From positions 38,179 through 102,178 of the forward strand of contig NZ_NRRV01000011.1 of assembly GCF_016583825.1 (NCBI RefSeq): a stretch of 64,000 nucleotides of DNA, written 5' to 3'. The stretch comes from Thiohalocapsa halophila. Its GTDB lineage: Bacteria > Pseudomonadota > Gammaproteobacteria > Chromatiales > Chromatiaceae. Made by a program: the position numbers and the translations under genes. Positions 1-8,560 of the stretch are shown here, piece after piece. The notes below the pieces were generated by a model. It was given only the letters and a program-made list of their open reading frames with translations, had not been told where the DNA came from and did no database searches. The number at the start of each line of letters is the position of its first letter. Position 1 is the first letter of the stretch.

Positions 1-49
1 GGGGTGAGCGCGGGAAGGAGCCCGGAGGGCGACTGGACGCGCTCACCCC
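1..49. repeat. 12-bp perfect inverted repeat
   Basis: Bases 1-12 (GGGGTGAGCGCG) pair perfectly with 38-49, leaving a 25-nt GC-rich loop. It could be a transcription terminator of a gene to the left or part of an IS end. There is no T-run, so the role is unknown. The rest of 50-317 shows no gene. Confidence 0.5.
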
Positions 50-317
50 GCCAGGGGCGTGGCGACGCGCTGTGATCCGGCCCGGGAGGGGGGGTTGTGC
101 GCGCGACGCGCGGCGGTTGTGACCGTTCGCTCGGACCGGGAGGTGACAACCCGGCGGAATCGGCTACAGGATCGGGGCCGTTGAGACAGGCGCGGCACCG
201 GGCTCGACCGCCACAGTCACCCCGATACCGCGCCCCCAAACCGTGCCAGGCACGGCTCGCGGGAGAGTATCGCGCGCCCGTGGGTTCTGATCCAGCACTC
301 GGCGGCAGGAGCCGCCG

Positions 318-773
318 ATGTGCCGCACTGCGCGTCTGTTCAATTGTGCCCGTTGCCGCCGCCAGGTGGTGATCTGCAGCCACTGCGATCGGGGCAACCG
401 CTATTGCGGCAAGCAGTGCGCACAAACCGCTCGCCGCCAATCCCAGCGCGAAGCCGCGCGGCGCTATCAAGCCTCGCGCCGCGGTCGCCTCGCCCATGCC
501 GCCCGCCAGCACCGCTATCGCCGGCGCCGCAGTGCGAAAGTGACGCATCAGGGTTCTTGCCCGCACCGGCCCGATGACAGACTGCCCATCACGTCGAGGA
601 CGTCGGCGCGCCAAGGGACGGTTCCCGGCGCCGATGCCGGTGCCGAGCGCCGTTGTCACCGCTGCGGACGGCGCTGTTCGCCGTTGCTGCGTCAGGGCTT
701 CCTGCGCCGACCCTCGACACGCGCGGCCATCGACTTGCCACCCCCGCGGATGGCCCGCTGCCGAGGTGCTTGA
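318..773 (+). CDS. IS21-associated zinc-finger-like accessory protein
   Basis: 151 aa, very basic. The N-terminus carries paired cysteine motifs (CARC, then CSHCDRG and CGKQC), followed by an Arg/Gln-rich helix and a VTHQGS motif. A second pair, CHRCGRRC, lies near the C-terminus. Similar short proteins sit directly upstream of istA in other IS21-type elements; their function is unknown and nucleic-acid binding is the natural guess. The gene ends about 40 bases before the likely istA start. The family assignment is from memory of the motif pattern. Confidence 0.6.
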   Translation: MCRTARLFNCARCRRQVVICSHCDRGNRYCGKQCAQTARRQSQREAARRYQASRRGRLAHAARQHRYRRRRSAKVTHQGSCPHRPDDRLPITSRTSARQGTVPGADAGAERRCHRCGRRCSPLLRQGFLRRPSTRAAIDLPPPRMARCRGA

Positions 774-814
774 GCGCTGGATGGGGGTGGTCTGACGGCG
801 CGGAGTACACGACC

Positions 815-2122
815 TTGGCCATCCCCTCGGAGCTCGAAGCGAAGATCCTGCGTTATTTCCATGTGGAGCGATGGCGGGTCGGCACCATTGCCCGCCAGCT
901 CGGCGTGCACCACGCCACCGTCGATCGGGTGCTCTCCCAGGCCGGGCTGCCGAAGGTCGAGCGACCCCACCGGGCGTCGCTGATCGATCCCTACCTGCCG
1001 TTCGTGTTGAAGACGCTCGAGCAGTATCCGCGCCTGAGCGCCGCGCGTCTCTACGCCATGGTGCGCGAGCGCGGTTACCGCGGTGGAGCGGATCACTTCC
1101 GCCACCTGATTGCCCACTACCGCCCGCGACCGCAGCCCGAGGCTTATCTGCGCTTGAAGACCTTGCCCGGCGAGCAGGCCCAGGTCGACTGGGGCCATTT
1201 CGGCAAGATCACCATCGGCAACGCCGAGCGGACGCTGATGGCGTTCGTGATGGTCTTGAGCTGCTCGCGCGCGATCTTCCTGCACTTCTACCTCGATGCG
1301 CAGATGGCCAATTTCCTGCGCGGGCATATCGGCGCATTCGAGACCTGGGGCGGACTGCCGCGGGTCCTGCTCTACGACAATCTGAAAAGTGCCGTGCTGG
1401 AGCGCCGGGGTGAGGCGATCCGCTTCCATCCCACCTTGCTGGAACTGGCCGCCCATTACCGCTTCGAGCCGCGCCCGGTGGCGCCGGCACGGGGCAACGA
1501 GAAGGGGCGTGTGGAGCGCGCCATTCGCTATGTGCGCGAGGCCTTCTTCGCCGCGCGCACCTGGCGCGATCTGGATGATCTCAATGCGCAGGCCGACGCC
1601 TGGTGCCGGGGCCAAGCCGCCGATCGCCCGTGCCCCGAGGATCGCTCGATGACGGTGCGGGAGGCGCTTGCGCAGGAGCAGCCGAAGCTCCTCGCCCTGC
1701 CGGATAACCCCTTCTCCACCGACGAGCAGGTCGCGGTCAGCGCCGGCAAGACGCCCTACGTGCGCTTTGATCGCAACGACTACAGCATTCCGGCGACCCA
1801 TGTGCGCCGCACGCTCACGGTGGTGGCCAGCCCCGGCGAGGTGCGGATAGTGGACGGCGCCACGCTGCTGGCCACCCACCCGCGCAGCTATGACAAAGGC
1901 CGGCAGGTCGAGGACCCGGCACACATCGCCGCGTTGGTGGCGCGCAAGCGCGAGGCGCGCCAGCATCGCGGCACCGACCGCCTGGCGCAGGCCGCGCCCA
2001 ACAGCCGGGCGCTGCTGACCCGCGCCGCCGAGCGCGGGGAGAACCTCGGCTCGATCACCGCGACGCTGTTGCGCCTGCTCGAGCGCTACGGCGCCGCCGA
2101 GCTCGAAGCGGCTTACGCCTAA
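815..2122 (+). CDS. istA: IS21 transposase IstA, C-terminus out of frame
   Basis: DDE integrase-type transposase. It opens with a helix-turn-helix ([19 protein letters not shown]), followed by the catalytic core: first Asp in QVDWGHFG, second Asp in [10 protein letters not shown], and Glu in [17 protein letters not shown]. The TTG at 815 is preferred because the protein then begins at the position usual for IstA; the frame stays open upstream to 653 but that overlaps the zinc-finger ORF. The frame hits TAA at 2120-2122, while the expected IstA tail continues in the +1 frame to 2333. A one-base insertion or a +1 frameshift at GCC-TAA-G would restore it. Confidence 0.88.
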   Translation: MAIPSELEAKILRYFHVERWRVGTIARQLGVHHATVDRVLSQAGLPKVERPHRASLIDPYLPFVLKTLEQYPRLSAARLYAMVRERGYRGGADHFRHLIAHYRPRPQPEAYLRLKTLPGEQAQVDWGHFGKITIGNAERTLMAFVMVLSCSRAIFLHFYLDAQMANFLRGHIGAFETWGGLPRVLLYDNLKSAVLERRGEAIRFHPTLLELAAHYRFEPRPVAPARGNEKGRVERAIRYVREAFFAARTWRDLDDLNAQADAWCRGQAADRPCPEDRSMTVREALAQEQPKLLALPDNPFSTDEQVAVSAGKTPYVRFDRNDYSIPATHVRRTLTVVASPGEVRIVDGATLLATHPRSYDKGRQVEDPAHIAALVARKREARQHRGTDRLAQAAPNSRALLTRAAERGENLGSITATLLRLLERYGAAELEAAYA

Positions 2123-2333
2123 GGCCCTGGCCCGTGATGTGCCCCATCCCAATGCGGTGCGCCTGGCCCTGGAGCGCCGCCGCGAGCAGCGCGAGCAGCC
2201 GCCGCCGCTGGCGATCACCCTGCCCGATAACCAGCGCGTACGTGAGGTCGTGGTCACGCCGCACAAGCTCGATGCTTACGACCAACTGCAAGCGGCCCGG
2301 GAGAGCGACGATGACGCGCACGACGACGGATGA
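2121..2333 (+). pseudogene. Out-of-frame C-terminal segment of IstA
   Basis: This frame encodes the conserved IstA tail (ALARDVPHPNAVRLALE, then PHKLDAYDQLQ) but has no credible start of its own. It joins the main istA frame exactly at the TAA of 2120-2122. It overlaps the istB start by 23 bases, the arrangement usually used for translational coupling of istA and istB. With the frame broken, coupling would need a frameshift. Confidence 0.7.
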
Positions 2334-3102
2334 TCCCCTCCTGGCCAGAGCCAAGGCGCTGAAGCTCTATGGGCTGGTGGCGCATTGGTCGGAGGTCGCC
2401 GCCAGCGATTGGCTCGCACCCCTGATCGCGTGGGAGGAGGAAGAGCGCGCGCGCCGCTCGCTGGAGCGGCGCCTCGGCAACGCCAAGCTCGGGCGCTTCC
2501 GCGCGCTGGCCGACTTCGACTGGGACTGGCCCAAGCGCTGTGACCGCGCGGCCATCGAGGCGTTGATGGACCTGGACTTCCTCGCCGAGGCCGCCAACGC
2601 CATCCTGGTCGGCCCCAACGGCGTGGGCAAGTCCACCCTCGCCCGCAACATCGCCCACCAGGCGGTGCTCGCCGGGCACACCGTCTTATGCACCAGCGCC
2701 GGGCACATGCTCGGTGAGCTCGCCGGTGCCGATGGCGACCGCGCCCTGCGCCATCGCCTCTCGCTGTATGCACGCCCGCGCCTGCTGCTCATCGATGAAA
2801 TCGGCTATCTCTCTTACTCCAATCGCCATGCCGACCTGCTCTTCGAGGTCGTCTCGCGCCGCTACCAGGAGAAGTCCACCCTGGTGACGACCAACCGACC
2901 TTTCGCCGAGTGGGGCGAGGTCTTCCCCAACGCCGCCTGCGTCGTCTCCCTGGTCGATCGCTTGGTGCACAACGCCGAGATCATCCAGATCGAGGGCGAG
3001 TCCTATCGCCTCAAAGAGGCCAAGGAGCGCAGCGAGCAGCGGCGCCGGCAACGCGCGGCGCGCAAGACCAACACCCGCCCGGAAACCCCGCGCAACAATT
3101 GA
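2311..3102 (+). CDS. istB: IS21 helper ATPase IstB
   Basis: 263 aa AAA+ ATPase that assists IstA in target selection. Walker A is GPNGVGKST and Walker B is LLLIDEIGYL, followed by the TTNRPFAEWGEVF stretch typical of IstB and a basic Arg-rich tail. The ATG at 2311 gives a normal-length IstB (MTRTTTDDPLLARAKALKL); the frame is open further upstream, but that part reads as the out-of-frame IstA tail. It appears intact. Confidence 0.93.
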   Translation: MTRTTTDDPLLARAKALKLYGLVAHWSEVAASDWLAPLIAWEEEERARRSLERRLGNAKLGRFRALADFDWDWPKRCDRAAIEALMDLDFLAEAANAILVGPNGVGKSTLARNIAHQAVLAGHTVLCTSAGHMLGELAGADGDRALRHRLSLYARPRLLLIDEIGYLSYSNRHADLLFEVVSRRYQEKSTLVTTNRPFAEWGEVFPNAACVVSLVDRLVHNAEIIQIEGESYRLKEAKERSEQRRRQRAARKTNTRPETPRNN

Positions 3103-3124
3103 CCACAGCCCAACGGAGGCCGCC

Positions 3125-3316
3125 ATGCTCCCGCTGCAAGATATCCCTCAGCATTGGTCCACGGCACAAGCACTCGCCGTCTACGAATGGCTCGACTGCC
3201 TACGCGAGCGCGTCTGGGACTGCTACGGCGAGCAGATCCAGGCGCACTACCGCAGCGAACAGCAGGATCACTTCCAGCCCGACCTCTTCAAGGTCGACGA
3301 CGACATGCCCTTCTGA
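3125..3316 (+). CDS. Small IS21-associated ORF
   Basis: 63 aa acidic protein starting 22 bases after istB (MLPLQDIPQHWST...). No domain is recognised. Its position and its well-formed start (GGAGG just upstream of the ATG) suggest an accessory gene carried by the element. Similar short ORFs follow istB in some IS21-like elements, but I cannot assign a function. Confidence 0.5.
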   Translation: MLPLQDIPQHWSTAQALAVYEWLDCLRERVWDCYGEQIQAHYRSEQQDHFQPDLFKVDDDMPF

Positions 3317-3529
3317 GCCTGCTCCTCGCAGCGAGCCTCGCAGCCAGTACCCCGTGCCCCTCGGGCGGGCGTCGCGGAACTGTTCACCGTTTATGCGCAG
3401 GTTCGCTCAGCCGCTAACACTGGCAACAGGTGGTCGCCTGGTTTCGGCAGGCGGCCGAGGACAGGGTCTGAAAGTCTCGCAGTGCTGTAGACCGAGCGCC
3501 TGCGACGGCGCAGCAGGCGGGCATGTGTA

Positions 3530-4018
3530 CTACAGGGCCGACACTTGGTCGGCGGAGCCGAAGATCTCGATCCCCAGACGTTCCGCCACCGGTCGCGCCT
3601 CCGGGCGGACCATAGGCGAGATGACGATCTTGCGCGTCGCGGTGCGGCCGTGGCGGCGCTGGTAGTAGTCCACCTTGCGCTCGAAGGTGTAGATGTCGGC
3701 CTTCGACATGGATGATTTCAGCTCGCAGAGGATCAGCTCGCCGTTGCGCACGATGATGTCGATCTCGACCTGATCCGGTACGCCGAAGACGGTCCCCTCG
3801 TCATCGAATTCGTTGACGTTGAGCACTTCGACCCCGAAGGACTCCTCCAGGATGCCCTTCAGCGCAGCCCGGAAGCTGGCCTCGGAGGACAGGCCCCAGG
3901 GCGCCCCTAGCGCCTCGATGGCCTGTTCCTGGCGCAGCCGGATCTGCCGCAGCTTCTTCAGCTGAAGCAGTACCGGGCGCTCGGCTCGCTGTTCGCCTTC
4001 GCTGTCTTCGACGGTCAT
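3530..4018 (-). CDS. PD-(D/E)XK nuclease-fold protein (DUF3782-like)
   Basis: 162 aa. The C-terminal half has the restriction-endonuclease-like core: an acidic EIDIIV strand, then LILCELKSS supplying the E-x-K pair. The N-terminus is a Lys/Gln/Glu-rich helix, as in DUF3782 proteins. The ATG at 4018 is chosen because the open frame upstream to 4078 lies in the short repeat at 4032-4056 (GGAACGCTGTAAA twice). Substrate unknown; such orphan nuclease-fold proteins are common in mobile or repeat-rich DNA. It points away from the nickel genes. Confidence 0.65.
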   Translation of the reverse strand: MTVEDSEGEQRAERPVLLQLKKLRQIRLRQEQAIEALGAPWGLSSEASFRAALKGILEESFGVEVLNVNEFDDEGTVFGVPDQVEIDIIVRNGELILCELKSSMSKADIYTFERKVDYYQRRHGRTATRKIVISPMVRPEARPVAERLGIEIFGSADQVSAL

Positions 4019-4130
4019 GGCGTCAGTCCTTAAGGAACGCTGTAAAGGAACGCTGTAAACGTGGACTTGAGGGCGCACCCACGTACTCTAACGCGTCCCT
4101 GCGACACTTGCGGCAGTCTGCGTCGGCTCG

Positions 4131-4157
4131 GTATGATCTTTTTCGCAATGCTCATAT
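4131..4157. promoter_or_regulatory. Predicted NikR operator upstream of nikKM
   Basis: GTATGAT, 13 bases, then CTCATAT. The left half is identical to, and the right half matches 5 of 7 with, the operator at 6812-6838 (GTATGAT-N13-ATCATAC), with exactly the same spacing. The E. coli NikR site is GTATGA-N16-TCATAC, so this arrangement is one base shorter. It lies 78 bases before the nikK start. A nikR gene is present at 9395. Binding is predicted, not shown. Confidence 0.65.
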
Positions 4158-4235
4158 CATGCTGTGCAGCGTCTGTGACGGCCGCGTGCTGACTCGACCG
4201 GCCGCAGCAACCTGACCGATCCGAGGGAGACCCCG

Positions 4236-5045
4236 ATGTCAAACCTTTGCCCCATGCCGGCGCGGCGCGCCCGTCGAGCCGTCCTGTCTGCGCTGCTGCT
4301 GACCCCGCTGCTCGCGGTTCCGCCGGCGGCCACGGCCCATTTCCAGGAGCTGATCCCGTCCACGGAGATTGTCGATGCCGACACCGGCGGCGAGCTGTCC
4401 ATGGCGCTCACCTTCACGCATCCGATGGAGCAGGGGCCGGCCATGGCCATGGGCGAGCCGGCGGCCTTCGGGGTGCTGACGGCGGATGGGAAGCAGGACC
4501 TGAAAGAGGCGCTGGAGCCGACGCAGGTGGACGGCAAGGCCGCCTACCGGGCAAGCTACGAGGTGCCGGGGCCGGGCGGCTATATCTTCTACGTCGAGCC
4601 CGCGCCCTATTGGGAGCCGGCGGAAGGCGTGATGATCGTCCACTACACCAAGACCGTCGTCGACGCCTATGGCGCTGAGGCAGGCTGGGACCGGATGGTC
4701 GGCCTGCCGGTGGAGATCGAGCCGCTGACCCGGCCCTATGGCCTCTGGACGGGTAATGTCTTCACCGGCGTGATCAAGAAGGGCGGCGAGCCGGTGCCCT
4801 TCGCCGAGGTGGAAGTGGAATGGCGCAATGACGGCAGCGTCGAGCCGCCGGCGGCGCCCTTCGTTACCCAAGTGCTGAAGGCCGACGCCAATGGTGTGTT
4901 CAGCTACGCCATGCCTCGGGCCGGCTGGTGGGGCTTCGCGGCGCTCATCGAAGGGGATGAGCCCATGCAGAATCCCGACGGCGAAGACGTGCCGGTGGAG
5001 GAGGGCGCGCTAATCTGGGTGCGCGCCCGCGATATGGCACCTTAA
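4236..5045 (+). CDS. nikK: Periplasmic DUF4198 metal-binding protein, NikK-like
   Basis: 269 aa exported protein. It has a basic N-terminus and hydrophobic stretch ([19 protein letters not shown]), with predicted signal-peptidase cleavage at ATA leaving a mature N-terminal His (HFQELIPS). The DUF4198 body contains [14 protein letters not shown], a His/Met cluster suited to metal, and [21 protein letters not shown] near the C-terminus. DUF4198 proteins accompany nickel and cobalt ECF transporters. It is followed 33 bases later by nikM and preceded by a predicted NikR site. A clear paralogue lies at 60098 beside feoAB. The gene symbol rests on context. Confidence 0.8.
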   Translation: MSNLCPMPARRARRAVLSALLLTPLLAVPPAATAHFQELIPSTEIVDADTGGELSMALTFTHPMEQGPAMAMGEPAAFGVLTADGKQDLKEALEPTQVDGKAAYRASYEVPGPGGYIFYVEPAPYWEPAEGVMIVHYTKTVVDAYGAEAGWDRMVGLPVEIEPLTRPYGLWTGNVFTGVIKKGGEPVPFAEVEVEWRNDGSVEPPAAPFVTQVLKADANGVFSYAMPRAGWWGFAALIEGDEPMQNPDGEDVPVEEGALIWVRARDMAP

Positions 5046-5078
5046 GCGCCTTCTATCCGGAGAGCAAAGACTGCGCCC

Positions 5079-5699
5079 ATGGCCCACATCCCCGACGGCG
5101 TCCTGAGCGCGCCGGTGCTGCTGACGGGCGCCGCGGCCTCGGCGGGGCTGCTCGCCATCGCCCTGCGCCGGCTGGACTGGGAGGGCCTGCCGCAGGCGGC
5201 GGTGCTGGCGGCGGCCTTCTTCGTGTCCTCGCTCATCAGCATCCCGCTGGGGCCGAGCAGCGCACACTTGCTGCTGAACGGCCTCATGGGCCTCCTGCTC
5301 GGCTGGACGGCGGTGCCGGCGCTGTTCGTGGCCCTGGTGCTCCAGGCGGCGTTTTTCGGCTACGGCGGGGTCGTCGTCCTCGGCGTCAACACCCTGAACA
5401 TCGCCCTGCCGGCGCTGCTGTGCGCGGCGGCGCTCCGACCACTGTTGTCGCGCGCGCGGCCTCGTGCCGTGCTCGGCATCGGCGCCGCGGCCGGCGCCGC
5501 CGGTGTGCTGCTGACGGCGCTGATGGTAGCCCTGAGCCTGGGGCTGAGCGGCGAGCCCTTCCTGCCCGCAGCCAAGGCCGTCGTGATCATCTACGTGCCG
5601 CTGGCGCTGGTGGAGGCGCTGGTCACCGGCACCGTGCTCGGCTTTCTGCACCGGGTGGCCCCGGAGATGCTGCCTGGTCCTATCCGATCAGCCGCGTGA
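5079..5699 (+). CDS. nikM: Nickel ECF transporter substrate-binding membrane subunit (CbiM/NikM)
   Basis: 206 aa, about six hydrophobic segments. It begins MAHIPDG, the metal-binding N-terminus of CbiM/NikM proteins. Known structures use the free N-terminus plus His2 and a later His. Here removal of Met before Ala would leave His at position 2 of the mature chain. The second ligand is likely His63 in GPSSAHLLLNGLMGLLLGW. Nickel rather than cobalt is inferred from the linked nikR and its operators. Confidence 0.9.
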   Translation: MAHIPDGVLSAPVLLTGAAASAGLLAIALRRLDWEGLPQAAVLAAAFFVSSLISIPLGPSSAHLLLNGLMGLLLGWTAVPALFVALVLQAAFFGYGGVVVLGVNTLNIALPALLCAAALRPLLSRARPRAVLGIGAAAGAAGVLLTALMVALSLGLSGEPFLPAAKAVVIIYVPLALVEALVTGTVLGFLHRVAPEMLPGPIRSAA

Positions 5700-5759
5700 C
5701 GCTGACGGATAGGAAATCCAAGCCACCCCGGGCGCCGGCGTCTTGCCCCTCTCCCGCCG

Positions 5760-6449
5760 TCAAATCTCCGGGTCGTCCCCGGATGCGCCCGCCGGGTAGG
5801 CGGCGGTCGGCTCTTCCACCGCCCAGCGGATCAGCTTGGCGGTGTCCGGGCCGATGCCGGGCACAGTGGCGAGGTCTTGGGCGGAGGCGGCCATGGTGGC
5901 CTCCACAGACCCGAAGCGCTCGATCAGCCTGCGGGCGCGCTCAGGGCCGACGCCGGGCAGTCCTTGGAGGATCCGAGCCCGGGTGCGCGCCTTGCCGCAG
6001 GGCCGGCGGCCCGGGCGCTGCGGGGCGAACGCCGCCCGGTTTCGGGCTTGGCGGGCGGCGGCGAGGACGAGCCAGGCGGTCTCCTCGGGGTCCTGAGCGC
6101 GCAGGATGGGTAGGCGCAGGAAGACGGCGAGGTGGATCAGGGCGCCCTGGATCGCCTCCCGGCGCATGCGCGAGTCGGCCAGATCCCGGGCGCGGCCTTC
6201 CAGGATAAGGATGCCCGGCAGCGGGGCATTCGCGAGGCGGATGGCCTGGGTGAAGAGGCGCCCATCCTTGATGGATGCGGTGAGGTCGGTCAGGGTCTTG
6301 CGCTCGACCAGCAGGTGGTCGTCGACCCGGTAGTCGCCCGCGGCCAGGCGCGCGACCTCAACCAGAACGTCCGGTCGTTTGCGCAAGGCGGCGACCACCG
6401 AGCCGCCGCGCTCCCGGTCGTCCGCGATGACGGAAAATCGAGCGTCCAT
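5760..6449 (-). CDS. ERCC4-type nuclease with helix-hairpin-helix
   Basis: 229 aa. The N-terminal ERCC4 nuclease domain shows DDRERG and VERKTLTDLTASIKDGRL, the catalytic ERK-x3-D signature. The C-terminus has two HhH motifs (LQGLPGVGPERARRLIERFG and LATVPGIGPDTAKLI) for DNA binding. This is the XPF/MUS81-like organisation with the helicase missing. It sits on the opposite strand between the two halves of the nickel operon, so it is probably an insertion into that locus rather than part of the transport system. Substrate unknown. Confidence 0.85.
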   Translation of the reverse strand: MDARFSVIADDRERGGSVVAALRKRPDVLVEVARLAAGDYRVDDHLLVERKTLTDLTASIKDGRLFTQAIRLANAPLPGILILEGRARDLADSRMRREAIQGALIHLAVFLRLPILRAQDPEETAWLVLAAARQARNRAAFAPQRPGRRPCGKARTRARILQGLPGVGPERARRLIERFGSVEATMAASAQDLATVPGIGPDTAKLIRWAVEEPTAAYPAGASGDDPEI

Positions 6450-6599
6450 CGTTCGATGTCCTGCCGGGTCGTTGTCCAGTCCCGGGCACGATAACGAGGG
6501 AGTGGGATCGGATTACCTTGCTAGGCTTGTGGTTGCTCCCTGCGGCGAGATCAGCCGCGAAAGGGCATTGTCAATGCGCTTGCGACAGCGCTCCAGCGG

Positions 6600-6765
6600 T
6601 GTCACCAGAGAGCACGGATCGATTTGCAATCCCTACCGCTCTCCGCGCCGAGCCTGAACCTGATCGAGCGGTTTTGGCAATTCCACAAACGCCAAGTCTT
6701 TAACGGCTACTACGGGACCTTTGCCGACTATTAGGCTGCCTGTAAAGGGTTCTTCAGGTTCTCCC
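6600..6765 (+). pseudogene. IS630-family transposase remnant
   Basis: The frame containing 6621 reads SLPLSAPSLNLIERFWQFHK then RQVFNGYYGTFADY, a TAG stop (6732-6734), and AACKGFFR. This matches the C-terminal catalytic region of IS630-type transposases, where the last acidic residue sits in the LNLIERxW motif and is followed by a YY-TFADF-type stretch. The stop interrupts the expected end, and no N-terminal part survives in frame. It lies between nikM and nikL and may mark the event that split the operon. Confidence 0.75.
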
Positions 6766-6811
6766 GGCGCCGATCATGGGAGTGGGTGGGACTGGCGACT
6801 CGGACGGGGTT

Positions 6812-6838
6812 GTATGATGAGAGTCTCAGAAATCATAC
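6812..6838. promoter_or_regulatory. Predicted NikR operator upstream of nikLQOR
   Basis: GTATGAT, 13 bases, ATCATAC: a perfect 7-bp inverted repeat. Its core matches the E. coli NikR half-sites GTATGA/TCATAC, with a spacing one base shorter than the E. coli N16. It lies about 200 bases before the nikL start. The matching site at 4131 with the same spacing makes chance unlikely. Expected effect: repression of the downstream genes when nickel is ample. Confidence 0.75.
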
Positions 6839-7037
6839 TGCCGTGGCCGTCCGATGCCGTGTCGCGGCCGCGGTCCCGGTCACGTGGCTCTGCCGCCGGC
6901 CGCGGGCAGCACCCATACCGCGCGGCATCGGTCCGCGCCCCGCGAAGGTTGTGGGCGGACGGGTTTGCGTCGGGGATGGTGTCCGCGCGCGGATCAGGCG
7001 CGCTGCCCCCGGCACACGTGTAACCAGCACGCGAGGT

Positions 7038-7805
7038 ATGACAATGGATGCTGTAACCACGCCCTGCCCGGCAGGCGATGCCGAGGCCAGGACGCGCCAA
7101 CGGCGCCGGCGATGCCGGCCCGGCCTTGGGCAGGCGCTCGGCTGGCAAGCGCTCGGCCTGCTCCTGATGGCCCTCATTGCTGACCCCGCATTGGCGCACA
7201 AGCTCAATCTCTTTGCCGCCGCCGACGGCCGCCGCATTCAGGGCGAGGTCTACTTCGCCGGCGGCGCCAAGGCGACGGACGTGCCGGTGCTGGTGCAGAA
7301 CGCCGCGGGTGAGGTGCTGGCGGAGCTGCGCTCGGGCGCCGACGGCGGCTTTGCTTATCAGGCCGAGGCGCCGGTGACCCATCGCATCGTCGCCGAGACA
7401 CCGGATGGTCACCGCGCGACATGGCGCATCGGCGCCGGCGAGCTGGCGGCGGCCTTTCCGCAGGCGACGGCCCCCGCCGACAGCAGAAACGGGGGCTCCA
7501 AGCCGGCCACTTCCGGTGCCGGCTCTCACAGCGGCGCGGGCACCGGCGGCGCCCGGGCCGGCGGTTCCGACGACCAGCCCCACTCGCCCCCGCCCACTGC
7601 CGATGCTGATCTCACCCTCGATCCTGCCCTGGCCGCCGCCATCGAGCGCGCCGTCGCCCGGCAGGTGCGCCCGCTGCGGGAGGAGGCCCTCGCCGCCCGC
7701 GAGGCCGTGCAGCTGCGCGACGTGCTGGGCGGGCTCGGGTACATCCTCGGGCTCGCCGGCCTCGGGCTCTGGTGGCGCTGCCGGCGCGGGCGCACCGGTA
7801 CATGA
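7038..7805 (+). CDS. nikL: Nickel ECF transporter accessory protein NikL/CbiL-like
   Basis: 255 aa. A hydrophobic segment (LGLLLMALIADPALA) is followed by a mature N-terminal His (HKLNLFAAADG), the AHKL-type motif of CbiL/NikL proteins. A carboxypeptidase-regulatory-like beta domain follows, then a Gly/Ser/Pro linker and a C-terminal membrane anchor (LGYILGLAGLGLWW) with a basic tail. I chose the ATG at 7038 because the open frame further upstream runs through the NikR site and has no signal-peptide character. Its stop overlaps the nikQ start (ATGA). Confidence 0.8.
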   Translation: MTMDAVTTPCPAGDAEARTRQRRRRCRPGLGQALGWQALGLLLMALIADPALAHKLNLFAAADGRRIQGEVYFAGGAKATDVPVLVQNAAGEVLAELRSGADGGFAYQAEAPVTHRIVAETPDGHRATWRIGAGELAAAFPQATAPADSRNGGSKPATSGAGSHSGAGTGGARAGGSDDQPHSPPPTADADLTLDPALAAAIERAVARQVRPLREEALAAREAVQLRDVLGGLGYILGLAGLGLWWRCRRGRTGT

Positions 7806-8560
7806 CGGATACGGCCCTGCCTGTCAGCCGCGGCGGCTATTGGCTCGCGCGGCGGGACCCGCGGCTGCCGGTGCTGGCCGCGATGCTTCTCGCGCTGGCC
7901 ACCGTGAGCCTCCAGACACTGCCGGCGGCGCTTCTGGCGCTCGGCGCCGCCCTTGCCCTGGCCGCCGCGGGTGGCCTGAGCTGGCCGGCGGTGCTGCGCC
8001 GCCTCGCGGTCCTGGAGGGGCTGATGGTGGTGGTGCTGCTGAGCCTGCCCTTCACCACCCCAGGCGAGCCCTGGCTGACCCTCGGCACGCTCACGGTTAC
8101 CCACGAGGGCCTGCGCCTGGCGGCGCTCATCGCCGTCAAGGCCAATGCGGTGGTGCTGGCGCTGCTGGGTCTGCTGGGCGGGCTGGAGCCTGCGGTACTC
8201 GGGCACGCCCTGGCGCGGCTCGGCATGCCGCCCAAGCTGGTGCACCTGCTGCTGTTGACGGTGCGCCAGATCGCGCTGCTGGACGACGAGCGCCGGCGCC
8301 TGCGCCGGGCCATGCGGGCGCGGGCCTTCGTGCCCCGCAGCAACCGCCATACCTGGGTCAGCTACGGCAACCTCATCGGCATGCTCCTGGTGCGCAGCCT
8401 GGAGCGCGCCCGGCGCATCGAGGCAGCCATGCGCTGCCGCGGCTTTCGGGGCCGCTTCCACCTGCTGGACAGCCGGCACTGGCAAAGCGCGGACACCGCC
8501 TGGCTGCTGGCGCTGGCGCCGCTGCTGGTGGGGCTGGTTGCGCTGGACCGGCTGCCGTGA
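7802..8560 (+). CDS. nikQ: Nickel ECF transporter transmembrane subunit NikQ (CbiQ family)
   Basis: 252 aa membrane protein with several hydrophobic segments in the first 160 residues. The coupling region with charged helices (DDERRRLRRAMRARAF and ERARRIEAAMRCRGFRGRF) corresponds to the Ala-Arg-Gly motifs by which CbiQ/EcfT contacts the ATPase. The ATG at 7802 overlaps the nikL stop by 4 bases, indicating translational coupling. Its stop overlaps the nikO GTG. Confidence 0.9.
   Translation: MTDTALPVSRGGYWLARRDPRLPVLAAMLLALATVSLQTLPAALLALGAALALAAAGGLSWPAVLRRLAVLEGLMVVVLLSLPFTTPGEPWLTLGTLTVTHEGLRLAALIAVKANAVVLALLGLLGGLEPAVLGHALARLGMPPKLVHLLLLTVRQIALLDDERRRLRRAMRARAFVPRSNRHTWVSYGNLIGMLLVRSLERARRIEAAMRCRGFRGRFHLLDSRHWQSADTAWLLALAPLLVGLVALDRLP

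Larger units (their letters stand above)
318..3316 (+). mobile_element. IS21-family insertion sequence (gene-bearing core)
   Basis: The four plus-strand ORFs form the usual layout of a subset of IS21-family elements: zinc-finger-like ORF, istA, istB, and a small downstream ORF. The coordinates cover only the coding core. I could not pair terminal inverted repeats or a target duplication with confidence; the left end probably lies in 50-317 and the right end in 3317-3520. The istA reading frame is broken near its end, so the element may be defective. Confidence 0.75.

Noticed and set aside
653..814. istA starting at the upstream TTG 653
   Set aside because: This part overlaps the zinc-finger ORF and has no IstA similarity; the conserved IstA N-terminus begins at 815.
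3317..3520. IS21 right terminal inverted repeat
   Set aside because: Several partial matches to the left flank exist, but none long enough or paired with a target duplication to fix the end.
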